A program made the translations under genes and the position numbers. DNA of 64,000 nt from Siphonodentalium dalli (lineage: Eukaryota; Mollusca; Scaphopoda; Gadilida; Siphonodentaliidae), in assembly GCA_032622095.1 (NCBI GenBank), contig CP136062.1, positions 199,149,887 to 199,213,886 of the forward strand, in the 5' to 3' direction. Under the pieces are notes generated by a model, which had not been told where the DNA came from, did no database searches, and saw nothing but the letters and a program-made list of their open reading frames with translations. Positions 24,789 through 36,843 of the stretch are shown one piece after another (within the stretch, counting starts at the first letter, position 1; the number at the start of each line of letters is the position of its first letter).

Positions 24789-25208
24789 AAATAGTCACAC
24801 ACAAAGTGTGTTTTGCAGATAATATAGCATTCATACTATCATTATACTATACTATTAGTATATTCTTGGGGAAATTGTCATAATTTGGTAACTATTATGC
24901 CTATTTCTAAATTATAACCTATAATGAAGGTCATCCGTGCCTTTAGGTTTTAAATTTGAGTTTATGTTTGTTTTTGTTTGGTTCGTTGTGTTTTTTCTAT
25001 TTGACATCGCGACGAGGACACACCTCTAGAATGTCTATCGATTAATTCGGGTTTTCCGCTTTCCCAACTTAACACCACAACGAGAACCTATATATAGAAG
25101 TAGAGCATATGACTCATAGCGAATTCCGTGTCCTGTGTGTCCTACTTTACATCACAACGCTCCTCTAGAAGTAGAGTTTGCATGAGACTCACGACGAATT
25201 CCGATGTC
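24789..25208. repeat. 420-bp satellite leader, copy 2
   Basis: Near-identical to 9651-10070 at a constant offset of 15138 bases. The match continues into the first five to six monomers, to about 25533. The join from the previous block is abrupt, in the middle of a monomer after ACTTAATATG. Confidence 0.9.
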
Positions 25209-28200
25209 TGCCTTTCCTACTTAATACGCCCAACAAAAGCATACATCTCGAACTAGAGTATTCATAGTCTGCCTTTCCTACTTAATACGCCCAACAAAAG
25301 CATACATCTCGAACTAGAGTATTCATAGTCTACCTTTCCCACTTAATACGCCCAACAAAAGCATACATCTCGAACTAGATTATTCATAGTCTGCCTTTCA
25401 TACTTAATACGCCCAACAAAAGCATACATCTCGAACTAGAGTGTTCATAGTCTGCCTTTCATACTTAATACACCCAACAAAAGCATACATCTCGAACTAG
25501 AGTATTCATAGTATGCCTTTCATACTTAATACGCCAAACAAGAGCCTACCTCTCGAACTAGAGTATTCATAGTCTGCCTTTCATACTTAATACGCCAAAC
25601 AAGAGCCTACCTCTCGAACTAGAGTATTCATAGTCTGCCTTTCATACTTAATACGCCCAACAAAAGCATACATCTCGAACTAGAGTATTCATAGTCTGCC
25701 TTTCATACTTAATACGCCCAACAAAAGCATACATCTCGAACTAGAGTGTTCATAGTCTGCCTTTCATACTTAATACGCCAAACAAGAGCCTACCTCTCGA
25801 ACTAGAGTATTCATAGTCTGCCTTTCATACTTAATACGCCAAACAAGAGCCTACCTCTCGAACTAGAGTATTCATAGTCTGCCTTTCATACTTAATACGC
25901 CCAACAAAAGCATACATCTCGAACTAGAGTATTCATAGTCTGCCTTTCATACTTAATACGCCCAACAAAAGCATACATCTCGAACTAGAGTGTTCATAGT
26001 CTGCCTTTCATACTTAATACACCCAACAAAAGCATACATCTCGAACTAGAGTATTCATAGTATGCCTTTCATACTTAATACGCCAAACAAGAGCCTACCT
26101 CTCGAACTAGAGTATTCATAGTCTGCCTTTCATACTTAATACGCCAAACAAGAGCCTACCTCTCGAACTAGAGTATTCATAGTCTGCCTTTCATACTTAA
26201 TACGCCCAACAAAAGCATACATCTCGAACTAGAGTATTCATAGTCTGCCTTTCATACTTAATACGCCCAACAAAAGCATACATCTCGAACTAGAGTATTC
26301 ATAGTCTGCCTTTCATACTTAATACGCCCAACAAAAGCATACATCTCGAACTAGAGTATTCATAGTATGCCTTTCATACTTAATACACCCAACAAAAGCA
26401 TACCTCTCGAACTAGAGTATTCATAGTCTGCCTTTCATACTTAATACACCCAACAAGAGCCTACCTCTCGAACTAGAGTATTCATAGTCTGCCTTTCATA
26501 CTTAATACGCCCAACAAAAGCATACATCTCGAACTAGAGTATTCATAGTCTGCCTTTCATACTTAATACGCCCAACAAAAGCATACATCTCGAACTAGAG
26601 TATTCATAGTCTGCCTTTCATACTTAATACACCCAACAAGAGCCTACCTCTCGAACTAGAGTATTCATAGTCTGCCTTTCATACTTAATACGCCCAACAA
26701 GAGCCTACCTCTCGAACTAGAGTATTCATAGTCTGCCTTTCATACTTAATACACCCAACAAGAGCCTACCTCTCGAACTAGAAAATTCATAGTCTGCCTT
26801 TCCTACTTAATACACCCAACAAAAGCCTACCTCTCGAACTAGAGAATTCATAGTCTGCCTTTCCCACTTAATACACCCAACAAGAGCCTACCTCTCGAAC
26901 TAGAAAATTCATAGTCTGCCTTTCCTACTTAATACACCCAACAAAAGCCTACCTCTCGAACTAGAGAATTCATAGTCTGCCTTTCCTACTTAACACGCCC
27001 AACAAGAGCCTACCCCTCGAACTAGAGTATTCATAGTCTGCCTTTCATACTTAATACACCCAACACAAGCATACATCTCGAACTAGAGTATTCATAGTCT
27101 GCCTTTCCCACTTAATACGCCCAACAAAAGCATACATCTCGAACTAGAGTATTCATAGTCTGCCTTTCCCACTTAATACACCCAACACAAGCATACCTCT
27201 CGAACTAGAGTATTCATAGTCTGCCTTTCATACTTAATACACCCAACAAGAGCCTACCTCTCGAACTAGAGTATTCATAGTCTGCCTTTCCTACTTAATA
27301 CCACGACAAGAGCCAACCTCTCGAACTAGATTATTCATAGTCTGCCTTTCCTACTTAATACGCCCAACAAGAGCATACATCTCGAACTAGAGTATTCATA
27401 GTCTGCCTTTCCCACTTAATACACCCAACACAAGCCAACCTCTCGAACTAGAGTATTCATAGTCTGCCTTTCATACTTAATACACCCAACAAGAGCATAC
27501 ATCTCGAACTAGAGAATTCATAGTCTGCCTTTCCTACTTAATACGCTCAACAAAAGCCAACCTCTCGAACTAGAGTATTCATAGTCTGCCTTTCCTACTT
27601 AATACGCCCAACAAGAGCATACATCTCGAACTAGAGTATTCATAGTCTGCCTTTCCTACTTAATACGCCCAACAAGAGCATACATCTCGAACTAGATTAT
27701 TCATAGTCTGCCTTTCCTACTTAATACACCCAACAAGAGCATACATCTCGAACTAGAGTATTCATAGTCTGCCTTTCCTACTTAATACGCCCAACAAGAG
27801 CCTACCTCTCGAACTAGAGTATTCATAGTCTGCCTTTCCCACTTAATACGCCCAACAAGAGCCTACCTCTCGAACTAGATAATTCATAGTCTGCCTTTCC
27901 TACTTAATACACCCAACAAGAGCATACATCTCGAACTAGAGAATTCATAGTCTGCCTTTCATACGTAATACACCCAACAAGAGCCTACCCCTCGAACTAG
28001 AGAATTCATAGTCTGCCTTTCCTACTTAACACGCCCAACAAGAGCCTACCACTCGAACTAGAGTATTCATAGTCTGCCTTTCCTACTTAACACGCCCAAC
28101 AAGAGCATACATCTCGAACTAGAGAATTCATAGTCTGCCTTTCCTACTTAACACGCCCAACAAGAGCATACATCTCGAACTAGATTATTCATAGTCTGCC

Positions 28201-29528
28201 TTTCCTACTTAATACACCCAACAAGAGCATACATCTCGAACTAGAGAATTCATAGTCTGCCTTTCCTACTTAATACGCTCAACAAAAGCCAACCTCTCGA
28301 ACTAGAGTATTCATAGTCTGCCTTTCCTACTTAATACGCCCAACAAGAGCATACATCTCGAACTAGAGTATTCATAGTCTGCCTTTCCTACTTAATACGC
28401 CCAACAAGAGCCTACCTCTCGAACTAGAGTATTCATAGTCTGCCTTTCCCACTTAATACGCCCAACAAGAGCCTACCTCTCGAACTAGATAATTCATAGT
28501 CTGCCTTTCCTACTTAATACACCCAACAAGAGCATACATCTCGAACTAGAGAATTCATAGTCTGCCTTTCATACGTAATACACCCAACAAGAGCCTACCC
28601 CTCGAACTAGAGAATTCATAGTCTGCCTTTCCTACTTAACACGCCCAACAAGAGCCTACCACTCGAACTAGAGTATTCATAGTCTGCCTTTCCTACTTAA
28701 CACGCCCAACAAGAGCCTACCACTCGAACTAGAGTATTCATAGTCTGTATTTCCTACTTAATACGCCCAACACGACCCTACCACTCGAACTAAAGTATTC
28801 ATAGTCTGCATTTCCTGCTAAATACGCCCAACAAGAACCTACCTCTCGAACTAGAGAATTCATAGTCTGCCTTTCCTACTTAATACGCTCAACAAGAGCC
28901 TACCTCTCGAACTAGAGTATTCATAGTCTGCCTTTCCTACTTAATACGCCCAACAAGAGCCTACCACTCGAACTAGAGTATTCATAGTCTGTATTTCCTA
29001 CTTAATACGCCCAACACGACCCTACCACTCGAACTAAAGTATTCATAGTCTGCATTTCCTGCTAAATACGCCCAACAAGAACCTACCTCTCGAACTAGAT
29101 AATTCATAGTCTGCCTTTCCTACTTAATACGCCCAACAAGAGCATACATCTCGAGCTAGAGTATTCATAGTCTGTCATTCCTACTTAATACGCTCAACAA
29201 GAGCATACATCTCGAACTAGAGTATTCATAGTCTGCATTTCCTGCTAAATACGCCCAACAAGAACCTACCTCTCAAACTAGAGAATTCATAGTCTGCCTT
29301 TCCTACTTAATACGCCCAACAGGAGCCAACCTCTCGAACTAGAGTATTCATAGTCTGCCTTTCCTACTTAATACGCCCAACAAGAGCATACATCTCGAAC
29401 TAGAGTATTCATAGTCTGCCTTTCATACTTAATACGCTCAACAAGAGCCTACCTCTCGAACTAGAGTATTCACAGTCTGCATTTCCTACTTAATACGCCC
29501 AACAAGAGCCTCTCGAACTAGAGTATTC
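25209..29528. repeat. 61-bp satellite, block II (about 71 monomers)
   Basis: Same monomer and orientation as block I. Internal duplications include 9 monomers (25511 against 26060), 10 monomers (27961 against 28571) and 4 monomers (28747 against 28991). Monomers become more divergent after 28740 (TAAATACG, CACGACCC, TCTCAAAC), and the last is shortened before unique sequence begins. Confidence 0.97.
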
Positions 29529-30340
29529 CATGATTCTATAAGCGACGCAAAGCAAAATTGGCTCACAAACGTTGTCTACATCACGCATGTAATCTCGAAC
29601 TTGGTCCTTCACCTAATGTGTGAAAACATGGTTAAGGAACAGGTATTAAAGGTACTCAATCCGATTCGATGGTCCCCATATAATCAGATCCCAACAACAG
29701 CAACAACAACAACATTTTTTTAAATGCCGCTTCAGTTATCAGAATCGATTAATTGCCCAAAAATAATGCTAACCACAGTCAACTGTATAGTATAAAATTG
29801 CCCAAAACCTGTTAATTATCAACATTTTTACTTTAGGTTATCCATCTTCATCTCCGCAATTTGGTCGGAGACGTCGGCTCGTCGACTTTTTGCCAGGCCG
29901 CCAAAAAATACCTGTAGTGAAAAATAATATATTTTAAAAATCGATATCTGATCACTCTGAGCTTTGATAGGTGGGTTCCTCGACTCGAATAAAATATTTT
30001 TTTACCCCCCCCCCCCCAAAGCCAAATACATTGTAATTTGGGAGCGTTAATTCGGATTATGCATGCATCTTTAACTAAGAAATAGAGTACCTCCATCGGA
30101 TTTCGATGTTATAAAGTTCCACGTCAAAACATCAACAGTTTTGAACTCGTGGAGTATTAATATATCTACGGGTGTAGTCAGAGTGGAAATTCATGAAATG
30201 GTCTAACCAATATCCTCTTGGAAACGTATTCGTCCTTCATTCGTTAACATATGCATTGGCAGAGATGCCGGTGGGTATTTACCGTAATTATCAGTGTATA
30301 GTAATAAATTAATCAGCACACAAGTGAGAAAACGCTCTTT
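29529..30340. other. Flank of satellite with a CAA-rich retroposon-like tail
   Basis: The sequence ATAATCAGATCCCAACAACA followed by CAA repeats (29692-29714) looks like the 3' tail of a non-LTR retroposon. A run of 13 C lies at 30005-30017. Nothing coding is seen. Confidence 0.35.
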
Positions 30341-30555
30341 TATAATATTTAAACATTGTTACCATATACCAGGTGAAGTCTATCTAGGCCGCTATTTTAT
30401 AATATTTAAACATTGTTACCATATACCAGGTGAAGTCTAACAAAACGCTCTTTTATAATATTTAAACATTGTTATCGTATACCAGGTGAAGTCTAACAAA
30501 ACTCTCTTTTATAATATTTAAACATTGTTACCATATACCAGGTGAAGTCTAACAA
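30341..30555 (+). repeat. 56-bp tandem repeat, about four copies
   Basis: TATAATATTTAAACATTG recurs at 30341, 30398, 30454 and 30510 (spacings 57, 56, 56), each followed by ATATACCAGGTGAAGTCTA apart from small changes. It lies about 550 bases upstream of the LINE reading frame. Tandem monomers in the 5' UTR drive transcription in some LINEs, so this may be the promoter end of the element, but its 5' boundary is not visible. Confidence 0.75.
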
Positions 30556-31044
30556 TGACGCTCTTCGTGCATAAATAAAAGCAATCAGTGCTAATTACGA
30601 AAGGGGACACGTTCAGAAATCGAGTACATAAGTTTCCAATTACGTAAAATACCAAAGCCTATATACTTATCCATCAAGCATCTGCAGGATTCGATGAAGC
30701 TGATGTTATTTATTATGGCGTAGAGATGCTTGCCATTTATTTTGTCTTCCCAGTATATGTTGAACTTCAAAAATTAATGCGAATTTGTCTGGAGTCTGTT
30801 TATTCTGAACTGTGAGTGATGCGAATAGGTCTTTGGTGTCATCCAATTAATATCTTCAAAGAAAACGGCACGAAGACATCTCGTTCAGTTAAAGTGATAT
30901 GTCCACAACGCAGGACTAGATATTGACACCGATGCGACCGGATATTCCGCAGAAAAGAAACAAATCTGTTAGGCATATGTGACATATACTTGACGTGTTA
31001 ATACGGTATACTGTGGCATACCACACGGTATCATGTTATATTGA
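30556..31044 (+). other. Probable LINE 5' UTR
   Basis: No open frame and no repeat found. Its position between the 56-bp repeats and the LINE frame makes 5' UTR the simplest reading. Confidence 0.3.
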
Positions 31045-31104
31045 ATTAACTTATTGTGTTATAACTATGCCATTTATTACGTTAAAAGTCACTTTTGCGA
31101 AATA

Positions 31105-33930
31105 ATGGACATACGTGTATATGCAGATTCGCACCATAAACGGATAATGTTCAAAATAGAACATAAACATATACTTTTTAACAATTTTATTCATGATAAT
31201 GGTCATGGTGCTGGTGATGAACTTTTTATAAATAACACTTGTATCCAAGATAATGATCATGATGCTAAGGATGGATATTACTCCGTACTACCAGTACACG
31301 GAAATGCCAACTCCAGTCTTAAAGTGGCAAATAAAAACAGAGACGACATAGAGTATAATGAAATACGTGATCGAATTTTACTATATCCGAATACACGTAA
31401 TGTGGAGTGTAGTGTCGCTACAGACACGCCCAACCTTCTAAATCCTAATGAAAATGGCAAAGCATCAGAAATCTTAAATCTCAAAACAAAGTTCAGTATA
31501 CTTTCTCTCAATGTTTGTGGACTGAGAGCAAGAGTAAATTACCCAGAATTCCAAGAACTTTGCAACAATCATGACATTCTTTGTCTGTCAGAAACCAAAA
31601 CAGATAATTGCGACCAAATAACTTTACAGGGATTCAAATTATATATGAAAAACAGAATGAAACTTTCGCGGGTGAAATCTGGAGGAATTGCCATAGGTAT
31701 TAGAGATAGATTAGAATCATTAGCAAGCATCATAAATACAAAGTGTACTTTTATTCACTGGGTAGAACTAAAACTGAATAATCGGAGAGATGCTATTATC
31801 ATAGGTGCTTTATACATCCCACCAGATGGTTCCATATACACATCAGACACCGCGTTTGATGAAGTAACTGCAGAAATCCTGAATATGAGACAAAGAAGTG
31901 AGACTATACTTATTACCGGGGATTTTAATGCACGTACAGCGGAGATTTTAGACTACATCCAATTCACCAAGAACAAACATGCAGATTTTGACAGCTACCT
32001 GTATGATAACCAAAATGTTGAATCAGAAATCGAAAAAGCTGGCCTCACCAAACAAAGATTTAACACTGATAAAACAGTAAATAGCTATGGTCGCAAACTG
32101 ATTTCCCTTTGTCAACAAAATGACATGATTATTATAAATGGCCGTATGGGAAATGATTCCATGATAGGAAAACTTACTTGTGGCGATGCCTCAACAATTG
32201 ATTATACCATAAGTTCTCTTGCAATGCTATTTATATTAAATAACTTCACAGTAGGGGAACTAAATAAACTTTTCTCAGATGTTCACAAGCCATTAACAAC
32301 CGAAATAGTAATAAATCAGCACGTGCAGACAAAAAGTACACATGAATCTAATGCAGGGGCAGCTAGACCCAGATGGGATACAACTAAATTAAGTGAATTT
32401 AAATATAATCTTGATGACGAAGAAATTAATGTCATAAAACAGACCATTGATAAATATGAAACTGACGTTGTAAGTATTAATGAAATAAATAGCCTAGTAT
32501 CAAAAATAACAGGAGCTATAAATAATTCGGCGAATAAAACTTTCGGAGTCCCGGTATGTAAATTAAATAAAAAAAAGATAAATACACGTGGTAAGCCCTG
32601 GTTTAATTTGGCATGTAAACTGGCCAGAAAGGAATACAGAAAATCACAAAGAAATAATAAATTAAGACAATATGATTACTCTAAAAATGTAATGCGCGAG
32701 GAATGTAAAAAATATAAACTCGTATTGGACAATGCGATGAAAGTACACAGGGAAAAGGTATCGCGTGAAATGAATAAACTAAAAAAAGGTAATGCAAAAC
32801 TATTTTGGAGTACTCTGAACAAGAAAAGCAGAGTAACATGTAATAAGCTAAAAATAAGTGAATTGGAGAACCATTTTCGAGAAATGAATGCTATATCATA
32901 TGAAGATAACCCTAATTTAAAAATTAAGGACACAAATTACGAAGGAAATGATCAAATAAATAGACCAATTACATGCGAGGAAATAAACACTGCAGTCTCG
33001 AACCTCAGTAACAACAAATCCCCCGGAACTGATGGAATTTTGAACGAATATATAAAAGCCTCAACTGGTGCGCTATTAAATATATACTGTAAACTTTTTA
33101 ATCTAGTCCTAGACTCTGGTTGTGTTCCTGACTCCTGGGGAATAGGCACTATTATACCCTTATTTAAAAACAAAGGCGACACTAGCGATCCCAAAAATTA
33201 TAGGCCAATTACCTTACTAAGTTGTCTTGGAAAATTATTTACAAAAATCTTGACAAACAGAATTAATACATACCTAGAAGAGCAAGAAATTATAAATGAA
33301 AATCAATCAGGCTTTAGAAAAAAATATTCCACTGTTGATAATATGTTTGTTCTCCATATGCTGACCCAAACTACTAGGGCACTAAACAGAAGCTTATACT
33401 GTGCATTCATAGATTTTGAGAAAGCGTTTGACAAAGTATGGAGACAAGGGTTATGGCACAAACTATTGCTAAATAATATAAACGGCAAAATTTACAAAGT
33501 TATACGCAGTATGTACCTAAATATTAAGTCCAGAGTGCAATTGGGGAAAATACAATCAAACTACTTCCCGTGCTTATCTGGTGTCCGTCAAGGAGTTAAT
33601 CTCTCACCTGTACTTTTTACATTATATCTAAATGACCTAGAAGACTACTTAGAGTCCTCGGGAGCTATCGGTTTACCAAAACTATCCAATGACGTTAAAA
33701 ATCATCTGAATATTTACATGAAACTGTTCATAGTTCTATATGCAGATGACACCGTTCTCATGGCTGAAACCCCCGCAAAATTACAAAACGCATTGAATAT
33801 TTTTCATAATTACTGCAAAACGTGGAAACTGAGAGTTAATGCAACAAAGACTAAAATCATGCTTATATCCAAACGAAGCCTCCCAAAAACAGAATTTTTT
33901 TTTACAATGGCAATCCAATTGATGTTGTAA
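31105..33930 (+). CDS. LINE ORF, N-terminal part: APE endonuclease and reverse transcriptase
   Basis: This frame encodes the enzyme that nicks target DNA and copies the element's RNA into the nick. I chose the ATG at 31105; the frame is open from 31045, where it follows a TGA, so the product is about 941 residues. The first 130 residues are not recognised. The endonuclease follows, with LSLNVCGL, the catalytic Glu in SETK (about 31588-31599), GDFN (31918-31929) and SDVH near 32278. A basic linker precedes the reverse transcriptase, which has NYRPITLLS, IDFEKAFDKVW with the first catalytic Asp (about 33410), GVRQGVNLSP (about 33580) and YADD (33739-33750). All catalytic residues are present. 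The frame runs past a nine-T run at 33895-33903 into a stop at 33928-33930, while family-like sequence continues in the -1 frame, so the end is probably premature. Confidence 0.9.
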   Translation: MDIRVYADSHHKRIMFKIEHKHILFNNFIHDNGHGAGDELFINNTCIQDNDHDAKDGYYSVLPVHGNANSSLKVANKNRDDIEYNEIRDRILLYPNTRNVECSVATDTPNLLNPNENGKASEILNLKTKFSILSLNVCGLRARVNYPEFQELCNNHDILCLSETKTDNCDQITLQGFKLYMKNRMKLSRVKSGGIAIGIRDRLESLASIINTKCTFIHWVELKLNNRRDAIIIGALYIPPDGSIYTSDTAFDEVTAEILNMRQRSETILITGDFNARTAEILDYIQFTKNKHADFDSYLYDNQNVESEIEKAGLTKQRFNTDKTVNSYGRKLISLCQQNDMIIINGRMGNDSMIGKLTCGDASTIDYTISSLAMLFILNNFTVGELNKLFSDVHKPLTTEIVINQHVQTKSTHESNAGAARPRWDTTKLSEFKYNLDDEEINVIKQTIDKYETDVVSINEINSLVSKITGAINNSANKTFGVPVCKLNKKKINTRGKPWFNLACKLARKEYRKSQRNNKLRQYDYSKNVMREECKKYKLVLDNAMKVHREKVSREMNKLKKGNAKLFWSTLNKKSRVTCNKLKISELENHFREMNAISYEDNPNLKIKDTNYEGNDQINRPITCEEINTAVSNLSNNKSPGTDGILNEYIKASTGALLNIYCKLFNLVLDSGCVPDSWGIGTIIPLFKNKGDTSDPKNYRPITLLSCLGKLFTKILTNRINTYLEEQEIINENQSGFRKKYSTVDNMFVLHMLTQTTRALNRSLYCAFIDFEKAFDKVWRQGLWHKLLLNNINGKIYKVIRSMYLNIKSRVQLGKIQSNYFPCLSGVRQGVNLSPVLFTLYLNDLEDYLESSGAIGLPKLSNDVKNHLNIYMKLFIVLYADDTVLMAETPAKLQNALNIFHNYCKTWKLRVNATKTKIMLISKRSLPKTEFFFTMAIQLML

Positions 33931-34934
33931 AAATGTTTTACTATCTTGGAATTACACATACCAAGTCTGGTTCATACTCTGAAGCCAAAAAAGTCCTTGC
34001 TGACAAAGCCACTAAGGCCATGTATTCGATAATCACTAAAGCAAGATTACACTGCCTTTCAATTAAAAATCAATTTGATCTGTTTGATTCACAAGTTGTT
34101 CCCATAATTTCTTATGGATGCGAGATTTGGGGTACCGGCAAAAATGACATATTTGAGAACATACATAAAAAATTTTGTAAGCATGTTCTCCAATTAAAAC
34201 TATGTACATGTAATTATATGATATACGGAGAAAGTGGTAGGGTACCAATTGATATATTAATCAATTTGCGATTGATAAAGTACTGGTTCAAAGTGGTCAA
34301 TATGAACTCTAATAGATACTGTAAAATCTTATATTTATTAGCATTGAAGCTCAATGAGCAGCCAGACATAAATTTTCACTGGATAAACAAAATTTGTAAA
34401 ATCTTAACAGATTGCGGTCAGTCCCATCTAATGAAGTTGGATAAAATCATCAGTAGTGACCAACTAATTTCTTATATAAAGTGTTGTCTTATCAGCAGAT
34501 TCCGTGATACATGGAAAGCTGATATAAACACAGCTGGTAGCAGGGGAAAAATTTATAGAATGTTTAAACATGATATACAGTTTGAAGACTATCTAAATAT
34601 CCTTGACACTAAAAATTGGATAACTCTATGCAGATTTCGCACATGTAATCACCAGCTACCAATAGAAAAAGGTCGCTGGAGTTATAAGGACCTACCGGAT
34701 AGATTATGCCCACTATGTCATACTCGAAGTCTAGGTGATGAAATACATTATCTATTAGAATGCGAATCCTTTAAAGACTCAAGAAAACGTTTTTTAAATC
34801 ATAGATATATTATGAAAGCAGATGTAACGTCATCGATAGACGAAATTCTTAATATGAAAGATCCCCCGTCCCTTCTTAGACTCTGCTCGTTTATTAGACT
34901 CATCACAAAGCCACTCGCAATGCATGAATTCTAA
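33931..34934 (+). CDS. LINE ORF, C-terminal part after frame change
   Basis: This continues the LINE protein in the -1 frame; an internal ATG at 33933 opens 333 codons, but the same frame is readable from 33903, where YNGNPIDVVKMFYYLGI follows directly on the T-run. Residues such as YGCEIWG and the segment from FCKHVLQLK to YGESGRVP are typical of the region after the reverse transcriptase in Jockey/CR1-like elements. Near the C-terminus is a zinc knuckle of form C-x2-C-x9-H-x4-C, starting at 34707 (CPLC), thought to bind nucleic acid. Independent translation from 33933 is unlikely; it is probably the second half of one protein, separated by an indel, a sequencing error in the homopolymer, or -1 frameshifting. 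Confidence 0.85.
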
Positions 34935-35811
34935 CTGATCAGGATTGAGACACTCATTTGATAACATATTCCAATCATTCACATCCATCATTCACAATCA
35001 TGCACGGGTAGTGAATTCAAACACCATGGATAGCACCAAGCTGATTATTAAATTTACCACCTGGGCATGCCTGTCAGTTAACAAGATTGAAACTGCAAAC
35101 AAATTGTTAGAGTGATCATCATCTACATGTATGTTTTTTATATCATTATAACCATAAATATGTTATAATATTGATATTGTGATATCGTGTAACCATCGGA
35201 CTATAATATAACCGACCACCATACTTAATATATACGTCAGCAGACGAATATAGCAAATACAACAAAAAATCTAACAGAGACTTGACCAATCGTATTCTTC
35301 AGACATTCTCAATTTTAGACTAATTTAGTAATGGAATAAAATTTAAAATGAATTACAAGTTTCACCTTTAATTACAGCCACTACCAGCTCAATCGATATA
35401 TAGTAATAGGGAATTATCGACCTGTTTTACATATATTGCGAGCAACCTTTGACGTTAATTGACAACTACTTAGACATATTCTTCTGATACTAGAAAATAC
35501 ACAGCACGTGTATGACGAAAATATTACTTCCCGGTTCCGTTCTATTTACGAACAGTAGTCTTGCAGATTCGGAAAATGCGCGGTGCAGTCTTACTCGTCT
35601 CAGCTGATACGCTGGTAGCGGTTTCTGACAACCAATGAGGGTTATTAAACCCAACCTGCTATAGATCCGGGGTTACATGTATGTATTATCTTTTGTATTA
35701 TAATCATACTATATGACTATTGTATATAACTCTGTTTCTCAATATCCGTTACATGTAATTTCCATGTGTTTATTTGGATGAGAGAATAAAGCATATCTAT
35801 CTATCTATCTG
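34935..35811 (+). other. LINE 3' UTR and tail
   Basis: Non-coding sequence from the stop to AATAAA and the ATCT tail. The final stretch (TTTGGATGAGAGAATAAAGC, then ATCT units) is probably what the reverse transcriptase recognises. A fragment at 60601-60749 ends in a related AATAAATT plus ATCT tail. Confidence 0.7.
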
Positions 35812-36264
35812 TGGAGCCTTGAGTGGTGGGTGGCAATTTCCAGAGGTACTTAAGCTAAACATTCATTTGACAAGGAATTTGCATTAATTACAGTTATAGT
35901 TATTGCGAGAGTTACCGTGAACTGGTTGCTAAAATATGCTGCCTGTATGATGTTAATTGTGTAATCCATACTATTGTTGATAACATTGGTACTGTCTTGC
36001 TATAATACTTCAACAAATATAATCCTGATAAATTAAATTAACATAATAAGTCTCAAGGTGCATGCATCTTCTGTATTATTCAGTCATAATATTTCAAAAC
36101 AGACATGTATACAGCAATTGTCTGTTTCTATATAATGTAATATTGGTGATATCGATGTTGGAATGTGTGCGGCCATGTCATGACTGCTATGCAGATCTGT
36201 CATTAATAAATTCGTCCCCATCGAAGACCATTGACATGTTATCGGTTAAACAATTACAATATCG
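35812..36264. other. No recognisable feature
   Basis: Short open frames only, without motifs. Confidence 0.4.
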
Positions 36265-36843
36265 TTAAAGGGGTACTGTATGTCATTTTTAATAATAATT
36301 TCCCGGTGATAACAACGATATAATATCGATAATATATAGAAAAATAAGTAATTTGAGTCGAAGCTGTATGTATTCTGTAAACGTTCAGCTTAATATAGGT
36401 GATCTTAAAATCAAAGTTAATAATTTTATATAAATTTAATTTATGGCTGGAGTCATAAATTAAATTACGAATTTCCGTGTACAAGACGTAATCAAAATAT
36501 TTCACGGATAGTGGATAGGGAAAAGCGTGGCACACATGATCGTGTAAAACATTATGTTGATAAGGGGCGTAAACGCAAGCCACTCACTGACTAGTGACTA
36601 TACAATGACTTAATGAGTACACGGATATAATATAACATTTATTTGATACATTTGCTTGAAAACTGTCGAAAAATTACTCGACAACGACAATTGGTATTTT
36701 CGCATTCCGGCTAATCTGCAATTCGTAACATTACTTCGTACTGAACAGACTTTCAAATAATGGACATCTGGTTACCTTATTCTATAACTCAGAGACTAAA
36801 GAAACCAACAACAAGTCAACATTTGGGTACAGTATCCCTTTAA
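36265..36843. mobile_element. MITE with TTAAAGGG ends
   Basis: TTAAAGGGGTACTGTA at the left and TACAGTATCCCTTTAA at the right are inverted copies with one mismatch. TTAA at both ends suggests a TTAA target duplication. Inside, 36431-36467 is a smaller palindrome (AATTTAATTTATG and its complement around eight bases). No coding capacity. Confidence 0.55.

Larger units (their letters stand above)
31045..35811 (+). mobile_element. Non-LTR retrotransposon (Jockey/CR1/L2-like), nearly complete
   Basis: The element contains an APE-type endonuclease, a reverse transcriptase and a C-terminal CCHC knuckle in that order, then a 3' UTR of about 860 bases, an AATAAA at 35785-35790 and a tail of ATCT repeats to 35811. 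Length and order fit the Jockey superfamily broadly; I cannot name the clade from sequence alone. It is intact except for one frame change near 33900. No target duplication could be fixed because the 5' end is uncertain. Confidence 0.88.

Noticed and set aside
9651-25208. The two 420-bp leaders as LTRs of a 15-kb retrotransposon
   Set aside because: The sequence between them is only satellite. There are no TG...CA ends, primer-binding site, polypurine tract or coding genes.
10071-29528. CRISPR-like array
   Set aside because: Monomers are contiguous with no unique spacers, the period is constant at 61, and the setting is eukaryotic. It is a satellite.
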